A DNA stretch of 53,862 nt, taken from positions 1-53,862 of the IMG/VR virus record IMGVR_UViG_3300025732_000054; one strand, written 5' to 3'. Shown here in pieces: positions 12,803 to 20,975 of the stretch. Position numbers and translations under genes: made by a program. The notes under the pieces were generated by a model. The model saw only the letters and a program-made list of their open reading frames with translations. It was not told the origin of the DNA and did not search any database. Each line of letters starts with the position of its first letter. Position 1 is the stretch's first letter. Origin of the DNA: a virus.

Positions 12803-15223
12803 ATGCCAACAACAATCGAACACCAAGCCCACAAGGTAAAGTATGTTTGGACATTCAATGAAGATGTCGAAACTGGAACTTTCTGGGATGGTAGTCCGTA
12901 CATCATCAGTAAACCTGGATTGAAACTAGTCGATGTGGAAATGCACACCGAGTTTGGGGTCGAAAAGCCGAATCAAATCATTCCTGACCTGGAGTTGGGT
13001 TGGGCAGGAAAAGAAGGATTCAAAGGCGAACTGTATATCAATGGACTAGTCAAGAATCCACGAGGACAAGACGATTACGGTTCTGATGGACGAGTACGGA
13101 ACCGTGGAAATGCGTTCGACTCCCGATCTTTCGGAACTTCGAATAAGGGCTGGACTCCGTATAAGAGAGCACCGGTAAACGGAAAGTGGACCAAAGTTCC
13201 GCTTCCTACAAATCAAGCGTCTTCGTATAGTGGATTTGACCTGAATACTTTTCTTGCCACCAAAACTCAATTAGAAAACGGTGGAGTGGATGTGGAACTG
13301 GGGGATGTGCTTGTTGTCCAGTGGTCTAATTTTGACATTAACGCTCCACACAAATGGAATGTCGCTAATGCTTTGACCTACCCATATACCCGAACAGTCA
13401 GCCGTTCTTGTTGTATGTCTTACGGAACTCTGTTTGTTTTAGACAAGCATCCGGAAGAAGTTTCGTTCCGACCACCAGTCCTTTGGCCCGAAGAGAACCG
13501 TCGCAACAGACCGCTCTATTCAGTTTCCCGCTTGAACGGCAAACTACCCGACGCATCGGAACTTGTGGTAAATCCGTGGCCGAGAGTGAAAACACCAACC
13601 TTTGTCGGTGATCCTGCTTTCCGCACTTTCTGTTACGGCTTCCCTTTCGGAAACGGAACAACCTATTCGCAGTCCATGCCTCTGTATTCTGGCAGCAAGG
13701 ACGGCACAATCCATGCTTACGGGGCATATTACCAATCTCCTTTGATTTCTCGTCTACAATGCCTCTATTCCAAAGAGGTTCCTGACGCTCAAAGAGCGGA
13801 AGCCCTTAAGGTAATAGTCCAATGGGGTATTGACGCTTTCGGGTCCATCAAGTCGTACGCATGTACTTCTAGTGGTGCTGGTCAACGCCCATGTACGGCA
13901 CGTCCGTGGTCTATCATTGCTGGTCATTTCTTGGGTGAACTTGCCATGCGTGCTCCAGAAACCACCATGATTTCTGACACCACAAGATCTAACGGGTTCT
14001 TGGCAAATAGAGGTGCTGTGACGGAAACTGAAGACGGAGAAGCAGAAACAGGAAACACCAATGAAAAGATGGTGATGATCTACGGCGATCCTAACACAAG
14101 CCTTAGTTCCAAAAAGCGTTGGCACTCCTTACAGATTTCGCTTGAAGCACTTTGCTACATGAAGGTTGTGGATCAAGTGGGAAATGTTCTAGACCATAGA
14201 ACTCTTGGAAAGACCCACCGTAGACTTTTCTCTGGAGCAGGAGCCAATCTTGCCGAAACTCCTGAAGATGTAAAGTACAGTCTGCTCGGAAGTAACTACT
14301 ACAGAGAAGGTTGGTCCGTATTTTCTGGCAAGTGCGCAAATATACAATGGAATGATGTTCCTGCTGATCTCAATAAAAATTGGGCAGCATCACACGACGG
14401 AAAGTCTGGTTCTTTCTTCTACTCTTATGTGAAAGTAGTTTCTGGTCCAGGAGCCGGAGACACCCTTTATCGAATTATAAAGGCATGGGGAGATTTCCGT
14501 AATGCCCAACCGAGCGCACAGAAGTTTAATACCGGATACGGGTTTATGCTCGATAAGCCTTGGCAAAACGGCCAACCAGATCAGACTTCCACTTTCGAGA
14601 TGATTACTTGTACTGAAAAGAATGTGGGAGAGGTGTTCTATCTCATCGGTCCTACCCGTTTCAACGGCATGGCTGATGCGAATCTTTCTCCACACACAGC
14701 ATATGCCCCAATATGCGAAGCCCTTGTGGTCCCCCTGTATGGTTGGATGAAATATATCGAGCAGAAGACTGGTGCTAATCCAGACTTGGACAAGGATGCC
14801 ACCCTAGCACACGAGTATGCTTACAGAATAATCTATACAAGTCCATACGAGTGGGTCACTTACAGCACAGATTACCATGCTATGGGTTGTAATCCTTGGG
14901 AAACAGCAGTGCTGAACAAGTGGTACGGCAGACCTGCCACTCCTGCTGAATTGGCAAAAACTATAGATTGGACAACTCTTAGTGGTGTGAAGACTTGGAT
15001 GGGAGTGGATGTTTCTAATCTTGGAAATCCAGACAGCCTTTTGGGATACGATGCCGACTTCAACAATGACGGTCAGGTAAATTCTGAAGACATGGAAATG
15101 CTCTTGGCAAAATGGGGAACCAATGACCCAACCTACGATCTTGATAATGACGGAATCGTGGGAGCCAGCGATCTTGCTATTCTTCAGGGGGAATGGGACG
15201 AACTAGACGAATTACAAGAATAA
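12803..15223 (+). CDS. Large virion-associated-like protein with dockerin-like C-terminus
   Basis: An 806-residue protein with AAAGGAG before ATG 12803. It is a full-length paralogue of the next gene: both share FRPPVLWPEE/QxR-type, YSQ-x-x-PLY, IVQWGIDAFGSIKS, GAGQRPC, ARPWSIIAG and MRAPETTM segments, plus an AxHDGKS segment. The C-terminus (744-806) differs and has two 12-residue calcium loops, D752-F-N-N-D-G and D779-L-D-N-D-G, each followed by a helix, the layout of a type I dockerin. Dockerins bind cohesins or cell-surface partners and are rare in phages. The body is not recognised; it may be a polysaccharide-active or surface-binding protein. No signal peptide is seen. Confidence 0.75.
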   Translation: MPTTIEHQAHKVKYVWTFNEDVETGTFWDGSPYIISKPGLKLVDVEMHTEFGVEKPNQIIPDLELGWAGKEGFKGELYINGLVKNPRGQDDYGSDGRVRNRGNAFDSRSFGTSNKGWTPYKRAPVNGKWTKVPLPTNQASSYSGFDLNTFLATKTQLENGGVDVELGDVLVVQWSNFDINAPHKWNVANALTYPYTRTVSRSCCMSYGTLFVLDKHPEEVSFRPPVLWPEENRRNRPLYSVSRLNGKLPDASELVVNPWPRVKTPTFVGDPAFRTFCYGFPFGNGTTYSQSMPLYSGSKDGTIHAYGAYYQSPLISRLQCLYSKEVPDAQRAEALKVIVQWGIDAFGSIKSYACTSSGAGQRPCTARPWSIIAGHFLGELAMRAPETTMISDTTRSNGFLANRGAVTETEDGEAETGNTNEKMVMIYGDPNTSLSSKKRWHSLQISLEALCYMKVVDQVGNVLDHRTLGKTHRRLFSGAGANLAETPEDVKYSLLGSNYYREGWSVFSGKCANIQWNDVPADLNKNWAASHDGKSGSFFYSYVKVVSGPGAGDTLYRIIKAWGDFRNAQPSAQKFNTGYGFMLDKPWQNGQPDQTSTFEMITCTEKNVGEVFYLIGPTRFNGMADANLSPHTAYAPICEALVVPLYGWMKYIEQKTGANPDLDKDATLAHEYAYRIIYTSPYEWVTYSTDYHAMGCNPWETAVLNKWYGRPATPAELAKTIDWTTLSGVKTWMGVDVSNLGNPDSLLGYDADFNNDGQVNSEDMEMLLAKWGTNDPTYDLDNDGIVGASDLAILQGEWDELDELQE

Positions 15224-15247
15224 AACGAATCTTGATTATAAGAAAGA

Positions 15248-15276
15248 GGGGGTCTTCGGACCCCCTTATTTCTTTG
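15248..15276 (+). terminator. UUCG-loop terminator
   Basis: Stem GGGGGTC/GACCCCC with a TTCG loop, followed by TTATTTCTTT. It ends the dockerin-protein transcript and separates the two paralogues. Confidence 0.95.
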
Positions 15277-15280
15277 GGTC

Positions 15281-15288
15281 TATAAATA
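15281..15288 (+). promoter_or_regulatory. T4-type late promoter TATAAATA
   Basis: A perfect TATAAATA directly after a strong terminator and 34 bp before the start codon at 15323. The position fits a late promoter recognised by a phage sigma-like factor, as in T4; that factor is not in the window. Confidence 0.75.
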
Positions 15289-15322
15289 AGAGGAATCCAC
15301 CACCGAACGAGAACGAGGACAA

Positions 15323-18085
15323 ATGAGCACAGCAATCATAACACAGGTAATGGACGGTATTACATTCTCTTGGAGCCTGAGTTCTTCGGGAGATGCGGCT
15401 ATAGAATCAGGAACTTTCTGGGATGGAACTCCGTATGTGGTTGCCGCCGAAGGTCTAAAAGTCACAGATGTGGACATTGTGAGCCAACTGGGAGCAGGTC
15501 TTACTTCAGAAAAACCGTGTAGGATTGCCAACCATGAACTTAATACCTTTAGCAACGGGACGAAGTATTACGGAAACCTGTACCTAAACGGGTTGGTAAA
15601 AAATCCCAGAGCAGTGAATGATGTGGATTCAGATTCCACAGGCAGAGAGGGCAACGGACAACAGTTCGACAACAGATACTTTGGTGTTTTTAGTAATGGG
15701 TGGACCCCAATTAAGCACCCTCGATCTCCTAAAACCACCGACGATCCCACGGCATACGGAACTGGTGGTGGATTCAATCTTGAAGGATTTCTGACAACCA
15801 AAAACCAGTTAGAAACTACAGGGATAGGGCTTGCTGCCCATGATGTGGTAATGGTAGCAAAATCAAATTATGATCCCAACAATCCACGCAAGTATTCTAT
15901 GAACGATTCCACAGGATACCCGTATCAGAAACACCTTAGCCGAAGTTGTGTTTTAGGATTTGGTGTGTTGTTTGTTTTAGCGGCGCACCCTGCTGGTGGT
16001 GGTCAGAATTACTTCCGACCTCCTGTTTTGTGGCCTCAAGAAGACCGAGCCAACAGACCGCTACATCTTCTTTCGGCCATAACCCCAAGAGTCCCAAACA
16101 GAGGCGATAGTTCAGATATGGCGGATATTAGGCCAACTCTTGCTGCTGGCACCTGGGGTCGTGGTGTGTTCCGTAATCTTGGAGGCCAGTTCATAAATTT
16201 CTGCTACGGGTTTCCGTTTGGTGGGGGAATAACCTATTCACAAGTCTTGCCCCTGTATCCGGCATACGGAGAAGCACACTGTAACAGTAGCAATAGTTCA
16301 CCATCCGATGCGTATGGAGCATATTTCATTACTGCTCTTCTTGTTCGGTTGACCGCCATATATGCCGATAGATCTGCTGTATTTCTGTCTGACGCCGATC
16401 GACTAAAAGCACTGCGCTCCATTGTTCAGTGGGGTATTGATGCGTTTGGCTCTATCAAGAGTTTCAGCGGAACCCAAAGCGGTGCGGGCCAGCGTCCGTG
16501 TGTGGCTCGGCCCTGGTCTATTATTGCTGGTTGGTTTTTGGGGGTGGAGGACATGCGGGCACCCGAAACCACAATGTTGTACGGAAGTTATGCTCCAGGC
16601 AATCCTACAAATGCGGGAAGACCTCTGACGGCTAGAGGTGCTGCTTGGTTGAACACTTCCATAGGAACAGAAACAAAAACCCTTCGTGGATACAGGTCTG
16701 TGGCAGAAGGCGGAACCGATGGTTTGGTCATTACCAAAGAGAACTGGTTCAACGAGGTCTATGGACACATAGACACTGAAGTGGGCAGAAAACGGAGAGC
16801 GGCACTAATGACCTCTCTAGAGTCTGTTTGCTACTTTAAAGTGGGAGGCGATCCGCAATCCCGAGTGTTGTATTATAAAAATTTGGGCAGAGCAAGAAAC
16901 AGAACTTTTACCACGACGAATGCCAAACCCCTAACCGTGAGCACTTCTTCGGTAGATGAAGCCATCCGTATCTACAATGCCGACTCAAACGCATCACAGC
17001 GATGGCGTGGGATTGTCGGTAAACTTCAGTGGTCTGAAAACCCGTTCCCAACAGGGTGGCCGGCTTCACACGATGGCAAGTCTCCCACTATTCGATTCTG
17101 CTATATTCGTGTCAAGTCAGATCCAGGCAGCAATACCAGCACAACTACCAATTACCGAATACTAAAGTGCGATGGGGATTTCCGCAGCAGCGATCCTGGG
17201 ACTGGTGGAAAATACACTCTGTACTTGGACCGTGATTGGGTTGGAGGAACCCCGAGCAGCGAAGCGACTTTTGAAATGATGGCTTTCACTGAAGAAAATG
17301 TGGGAGATATCATCTACATGATTTCAGTGAACTGGAAAGTTAATGGAGCGCTTGCGGCATTTGTGGAAGCCAATCCTAATCCCACTACGATATACGGAGG
17401 GATCTGCTATCCTATTCTTCTTACTCTGTATTCTTGGATACGGTTTGCCAAAAACAAATTGAATGGTGGACAGCCTGTGGACCTGGACGAAAATTCCACT
17501 TTTGCCCATGAGTTCTTAGAGCAAATCACCAGAAAAATGCCGTATGCTTTTTACGAGTACAGCACCAAAAGTATGGCTTCTCTTTACAATTGGGAAAGAC
17601 CAGTTTTGGGGTGGTGGCTGGGAGAAGGGAATCCTGCTCTTTCTTCTGGCGATCCTGACAGATTCCGTCCATTTAGTGATCTTTTGAGTAGTGGGGCGAC
17701 TGCTGTTGCCTTGGAGTTTGGAGCCAGCGGTTGGGCCAAACTCCCCGGTGTTAAGTACTGGCTGAACGGTGTGTATTTGCCCGCTCTATCATTCAATGAT
17801 GATCCACCCCCCCAATTGCCTACTCCTGACGACTTTACAGATGCGGGAGAACAGGAAAGCGGTGGTGATGCTGGGGACGGTACAGGGGTTGGTGTGTGTG
17901 GAGGGACAGACAGTGGAGCACTACACAGCGACGGTGCTGGTATTTGTGGATGGGCTCCACCCACTCCTACAATCGGTGATAATCCAATAATAAGAGGATA
18001 CAATCCCATAACTGCTATAAAACCAACTTTTGCTTTCTTTAGCGGATACGAACAGGCAATACTCAGACGGAGGAGAACAAGATGA
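15323..18085 (+). CDS. Large paralogue of the dockerin-bearing protein
   Basis: A 920-residue protein, start ATG 15323 with GAGGAC upstream. It aligns with the 806-residue gene before it over most of the length, including ESGTFWDG-x-PYVV-type N-terminal, NGLVKNPR, YRFP-type, IVQWGIDAFGSIKS, GAGQRPC and ARPWSIIAG segments. In place of the dockerin it has a Pro-rich linker, a Gly/Asp-rich stretch (about 845-880) and a basic end (ILRRRRTR). Its stop overlaps the start of a tail-tube-like gene (ATGA), and a late promoter lies in front, which argue for a late structural role. The biochemical function is unknown. Confidence 0.75.
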   Translation: MSTAIITQVMDGITFSWSLSSSGDAAIESGTFWDGTPYVVAAEGLKVTDVDIVSQLGAGLTSEKPCRIANHELNTFSNGTKYYGNLYLNGLVKNPRAVNDVDSDSTGREGNGQQFDNRYFGVFSNGWTPIKHPRSPKTTDDPTAYGTGGGFNLEGFLTTKNQLETTGIGLAAHDVVMVAKSNYDPNNPRKYSMNDSTGYPYQKHLSRSCVLGFGVLFVLAAHPAGGGQNYFRPPVLWPQEDRANRPLHLLSAITPRVPNRGDSSDMADIRPTLAAGTWGRGVFRNLGGQFINFCYGFPFGGGITYSQVLPLYPAYGEAHCNSSNSSPSDAYGAYFITALLVRLTAIYADRSAVFLSDADRLKALRSIVQWGIDAFGSIKSFSGTQSGAGQRPCVARPWSIIAGWFLGVEDMRAPETTMLYGSYAPGNPTNAGRPLTARGAAWLNTSIGTETKTLRGYRSVAEGGTDGLVITKENWFNEVYGHIDTEVGRKRRAALMTSLESVCYFKVGGDPQSRVLYYKNLGRARNRTFTTTNAKPLTVSTSSVDEAIRIYNADSNASQRWRGIVGKLQWSENPFPTGWPASHDGKSPTIRFCYIRVKSDPGSNTSTTTNYRILKCDGDFRSSDPGTGGKYTLYLDRDWVGGTPSSEATFEMMAFTEENVGDIIYMISVNWKVNGALAAFVEANPNPTTIYGGICYPILLTLYSWIRFAKNKLNGGQPVDLDENSTFAHEFLEQITRKMPYAFYEYSTKSMASLYNWERPVLGWWLGEGNPALSSGDPDRFRPFSDLLSSGATAVALEFGASGWAKLPGVKYWLNGVYLPALSFNDDPPPQLPTPDDFTDAGEQESGGDAGDGTGVGVCGGTDSGALHSDGAGICGWAPPTPTIGDNPIIRGYNPITAIKPTFAFFSGYEQAILRRRRTR

Positions 18086-18579
18086 GCAGTCCCAACTACC
18101 TAAGCCCTACAGCATTCCGTGTAATCATACCACGAATGCCTACCCTCACGGACTATATCCAGACCGTGAGCATTCCTTCGCTCACCATAAACTCTATGGA
18201 CATACAGTACAAGGGATTTCCCCGTGTGAGTGCTCCGTCTTCACTGGATCTTACAGATCAGATTGTGGTGAACTTTGCGGTTGACGAAGACATGGAAAAC
18301 TGGCAAGAAGTATACAATTGGATGAACTCCATTGTTCTTACGAGCACAAACAACGGGTATATCAATCCTAATACCGAACTGTATTCAGATATCATTGTAC
18401 TCACATACACCAATGCGAAGAAACCCAAAAAGAAGTTTACATTTCACCAGTGCTATCCTGTAAGCATGATGTCTTTCGAGTTCAACTCCATGACCACGGA
18501 AATTGATCCCATCATGGTCAATTGTAATTTCGCATACAAGACCTATGAAATAGAAACGCTTGCTGTAGGAACCCCATGA
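18082..18579 (+). CDS. T4 gp19-like tail-tube-fold protein
   Basis: A 165-residue protein, close to T4 gp19 in length (about 163). Typical features are NYLSPTAFRVIIPR at the start, SIPSLTI, VNFAVDEDMENWQEVYNWM in the middle and YPVSMMSFEFNSM near the end, followed by a final strand ending YEIE. This fold forms the inner tube of contractile tails. A second member lies at 27673-28239, so this one may be the major tube or an accessory tube-fold protein. It is translationally coupled to the 920-residue protein. Confidence 0.78.
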   Translation: MSSPNYLSPTAFRVIIPRMPTLTDYIQTVSIPSLTINSMDIQYKGFPRVSAPSSLDLTDQIVVNFAVDEDMENWQEVYNWMNSIVLTSTNNGYINPNTELYSDIIVLTYTNAKKPKKKFTFHQCYPVSMMSFEFNSMTTEIDPIMVNCNFAYKTYEIETLAVGTP

Positions 18580-18797
18580 TTCCAAACAAACAAAAAAAGC
18601 CACAAGAAAACGAAAACTACTGGTTTGCCGGACATCTATCCGACGATGGATATTTTACACCCCTGCTACTTACGGCACGGGAAATGGAAATAGCCAAGAA
18701 AAGAGCAGAACGAAATCCTGAAGATGTTCCCCATCATTCGGTTGCGTTTCAGCAAATATCTGGTGGAAATCCAGTAGGCCAAAAATACCTTTGCTGA
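18576..18797 (+). CDS. Small hypothetical protein
   Basis: A 73-residue protein. The start ATG 18576 overlaps the previous stop (ATGA). It is charged, with a helix TAREMEIAKKRAERNPEDV around residues 32-50. No family is recognised. It ends just before the promoter at 18814 and is probably the last gene of the late unit. Confidence 0.7.
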   Translation: MIPNKQKKPQENENYWFAGHLSDDGYFTPLLLTAREMEIAKKRAERNPEDVPHHSVAFQQISGGNPVGQKYLC

Positions 18798-18813
18798 AAC
18801 TTGTCAGACGCCC

Positions 18814-18841
18814 TTGACTCGGGGGCAAGTACGGGTATACT
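18814..18841 (+). promoter_or_regulatory. Promoter TTGACT-16-TATACT, possibly leaderless transcript
   Basis: TTGACT is at 18814-18819 and TATACT at 18836-18841. The start codon ATG 18849 lies 7 bases after the -10 box, where transcription would begin, and no ribosome site is possible between them. Confidence 0.8.
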
Positions 18842-18848
18842 CTTCACT

Positions 18849-19049
18849 ATGTCCAAACGACATCTAGACCCCATTGACCTTGCCGCCGAACGGGAAGGCG
18901 TTGCCGTTGCCCAGCACCGGCAGACCATCAACCGCCCTTTCGGACACGGCAAGCGTATTCAGCAACAGCGTCGTGCCCATATGGACGGTTCCAAAAGAAT
19001 TGAATGCCGTATTCTCAAGCAAACATTTGATAGGATTCGATATGCGTGA
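18849..19049 (+). CDS. Small basic protein, possible leaderless mRNA
   Basis: A 66-residue protein rich in Arg, His and Gln (about 20 basic residues), with MSKRHLDPIDLAAEREGVAV at the start. ATG 18849 is the first base or so of the predicted transcript, so translation would be leaderless; the in-frame extension upstream would cross the promoter. It overlaps the next gene by 8 bp. No family is recognised. The charge suggests nucleic-acid binding. Confidence 0.62.
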   Translation: MSKRHLDPIDLAAEREGVAVAQHRQTINRPFGHGKRIQQQRRAHMDGSKRIECRILKQTFDRIRYA

Positions 19050-19254
19050 TTGCGATACTTGCGGCAAGCCTATTCCTCAGATTAGGCTTGAGGCTCTTCC
19101 CCGTGCCACTACCTGTGTGGCTTGCTCTCGGGAGGAAAAGCGTGTAGGATTCATGGATTGGTATCACAAAACAGCACCAGAGTTGGTGGTGGTGGCACCA
19201 GAAAACAAAGAAAGCCTGCGTAGGGCTATTCGTGTGAATTGTAGGAGCCGATGA
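19042..19254 (+). CDS. DksA/TraR-like zinc-finger protein
   Basis: A 70-residue protein. The pattern C4-x-x-C7-GKPIP-x-x-RLEALP-R-A-x-x-C25-x-x-C28 matches the C4 zinc finger of DksA/TraR proteins. These act in the secondary channel of RNA polymerase; small phage forms may change host transcription. The long coiled coil of DksA is missing, so it is like the short TraR-type members or only shares the finger. The start ATG 19042 is fixed by the position of the finger. The stop overlaps the UvsE start (ATGA). Confidence 0.82.
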   Translation: MRDCDTCGKPIPQIRLEALPRATTCVACSREEKRVGFMDWYHKTAPELVVVAPENKESLRRAIRVNCRSR

Positions 19255-20186
19255 TTCGACATTTGGGATATGCTTGCCAAAATCTATCTTTGGCCGAGGG
19301 TCGTAAAAAGAAAGATCGGATTCTTACCGATCGAACCCTTCGCCAAAGTGGATTTTCCCTTGAACGGGTGGGGGATCTGGCCGTACAGAACTCTGCCGAC
19401 CTTTTGCCAATCCTGGAATGGAATCAAAAGAATGGAATCCGATTCTTCCGAATTGGCAGCGGAATGTTTCCTTTCATGGACCATCCTGATCTGCGGTACG
19501 GGCTTGAGGATCTCTCCCAGACCCACAGGGATGCCGTTACAGCCGCCCTCGCACGTGCGGGGGCGTACGGGCGGGCGCACGGGATGCGGCTCTCATGCCA
19601 TCCTGGTCCCTATACCTGTATTGCCTCTCCTGATCCCCAAACGGTGAGCAAAAGTATCTTATGTTTGGAGATGCACTCCCTTATTGCGGACCTTTTGGGA
19701 TACGGTCCCGAGTTCGCAATTAATATTCATGTGGGTGGAACATATGGGGATAAGTCGGGAACCGCCCAACGGTTCTGCCGTAATTTCTCCAGTTTGCCCC
19801 AAACTCTACAGAACCGTATAACATTGGAAAACGACGACAAGGAGTCCATGTGGTCCCTGAGCGATCTCCATTCGTATATTTGGAAAGGGTGTGGAGTAAA
19901 ACTAGTACTGGACATCCATCACCACCGATTCTGTAATCGGGAACCTGTGACCGAAGCAGCCAGTCTCGCTTTTGAAACATGGGATGGATTCTTAGAAATA
20001 CCAAAAATACATTATTCGGAATCTAAACCTAATTCCCGACCCCAAGCCCACTCGGACTACATACAGTACCCTATTCCAGATCTCGGTGATCGGGAGTACG
20101 ATGTTATGATTGAGGCCAAAGCCAAAGACCTCGCACTCCTGCGTTACCGAACCCTCTGTGAAGCATGGACCGGAGTAAAAGTATGA
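19251..20186 (+). CDS. uvsE: UV damage endonuclease (UvsE/UvdE family)
   Basis: A 311-residue TIM-barrel endonuclease that nicks DNA 5' to UV photoproducts without a glycosylase. The start MIRHLGYACQNL is characteristic. Metal ligands can be seen in order: H117 in SCHPG, H142 in EMHS, H160 in INIHVGG, E193 in LEND, D221 and the HHH at 223-225, and a late HYSESK segment. The length matches the family. It is coupled to the DksA-like gene by ATGA and to the next gene in the same way, so the three are co-expressed from the promoter at 18814. It gives light-exposed phages a repair route for their DNA. Confidence 0.94.
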   Translation: MIRHLGYACQNLSLAEGRKKKDRILTDRTLRQSGFSLERVGDLAVQNSADLLPILEWNQKNGIRFFRIGSGMFPFMDHPDLRYGLEDLSQTHRDAVTAALARAGAYGRAHGMRLSCHPGPYTCIASPDPQTVSKSILCLEMHSLIADLLGYGPEFAINIHVGGTYGDKSGTAQRFCRNFSSLPQTLQNRITLENDDKESMWSLSDLHSYIWKGCGVKLVLDIHHHRFCNREPVTEAASLAFETWDGFLEIPKIHYSESKPNSRPQAHSDYIQYPIPDLGDREYDVMIEAKAKDLALLRYRTLCEAWTGVKV

Positions 20187-20572
20187 CTGAAGCAGAAATT
20201 GATGAGATGAAAAAGGAACTGATTCTTCTGCGATCCCAGCGGGAGAAAACTGAAGAAGAGTTCACCAAGATGCGGGCGATGATCCAGCAGTTGTACTCGG
20301 ATCTTGCTAATTCGGACATGGCAGAAACTGAAACCAGTTCTGGTGATTGTGCGAAGGCCATTCTGGAAACTGTACTTGTCCAGTCGGAAACGGGTGGTGT
20401 GCGGGGATCGCCACTACAGTACAACCACGAAACTGGTGGCTGGGCGTTTTGGGACGAGACTGATACAAATCTAAGTAACGAATACCCCACAATTGACGAA
20501 GCCCTAGTTCAATTTGCCCATTATTGTGATTATTTGGATTCCCAAACCACCAAGGGTGGAGAGACGGCATGA
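20183..20572 (+). CDS. Coiled-coil hypothetical protein
   Basis: A 129-residue protein. ATG 20183 is chosen for the ATGA overlap with the uvsE stop and for GGAG 8 nt before; ATG 20165 is the alternative. Residues 1-42 form a charged coiled coil (EIDEMKKELILLRSQREKTEEEF). The rest has a Trp-rich beta segment (YNHETGGWAFWDETDTNLS) resembling a sensor or binding domain, then a helix. The stop overlaps the next start. The function is unknown. Confidence 0.75.
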   Translation: MTEAEIDEMKKELILLRSQREKTEEEFTKMRAMIQQLYSDLANSDMAETETSSGDCAKAILETVLVQSETGGVRGSPLQYNHETGGWAFWDETDTNLSNEYPTIDEALVQFAHYCDYLDSQTTKGGETA

Positions 20573-20826
20573 GTGGATACAGGCTACATATGGACATTCT
20601 CCTACCGTTCACCGAAGCCGAGGCTCTGGAACGGGCTGAGGAGATTGTGCGAATGTTGAGCGATAAGGAAAAAATGCGGGAGATGGGTGTTCAGTCTATA
20701 AACTATCGGCTTGGTCACGACGAGGACCGGCAGAAGAGCAATTACTTTATTAAGAATAGCAATGGTCATGTGAACAACAAAAAGTCCAAAGTTTTGTTTT
20801 CTGAGGACTTGACCGGGGTGGAGTGA
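20569..20826 (+). CDS. Small hypothetical protein
   Basis: An 85-residue protein with an ATGA overlap at its start. A helix EAEALERAEEIVRMLSDKEKMREMG occupies about residues 16-40; the C-terminal half is polar with many Asn and Lys. No family is recognised. A promoter for a tRNA lies over its last codons. Confidence 0.7.
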   Translation: MSGYRLHMDILLPFTEAEALERAEEIVRMLSDKEKMREMGVQSINYRLGHDEDRQKSNYFIKNSNGHVNNKKSKVLFSEDLTGVE

Positions 20827-20836
20827 GTGGTATACT
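20809..20836 (+). promoter_or_regulatory. Promoter TTGACC-16-TATACT before tRNA-Ile
   Basis: TTGACC is at 20809-20814 and TATACT at 20831-20836; the start would be near 20843, 8 bases before the tRNA. The -35 box overlaps the end of the preceding gene. Confidence 0.83.
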
Positions 20837-20850
20837 CTGTGGAGTGTGAT

Positions 20851-20925
20851 GCGCCGTGGGAGGTCTTGGTTATCTCAGCCCGACTTATAATCGAGTAAGA
20901 CTAGGTTCGATTCCTAGACGGCGTA
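20851..20925 (+). tRNA. tRNA-Ile (TAT)
   Basis: Acceptor GCGCCGT/ACGGCGT (one GU), D-loop with GG, anticodon loop CTTATAA giving TAT, T-stem CTAGG/CCTAG. The anticodon stem has one C-A mismatch. A TAT isoleucine tRNA is rare in bacteria, which normally read ATA with a lysidine-modified CAT tRNA. Confidence 0.85.
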
Positions 20926-20975
20926 CTGAATGTGATGGGTTCAATTTTAACAATTTTAACAAAGGAGAGTGCCTA

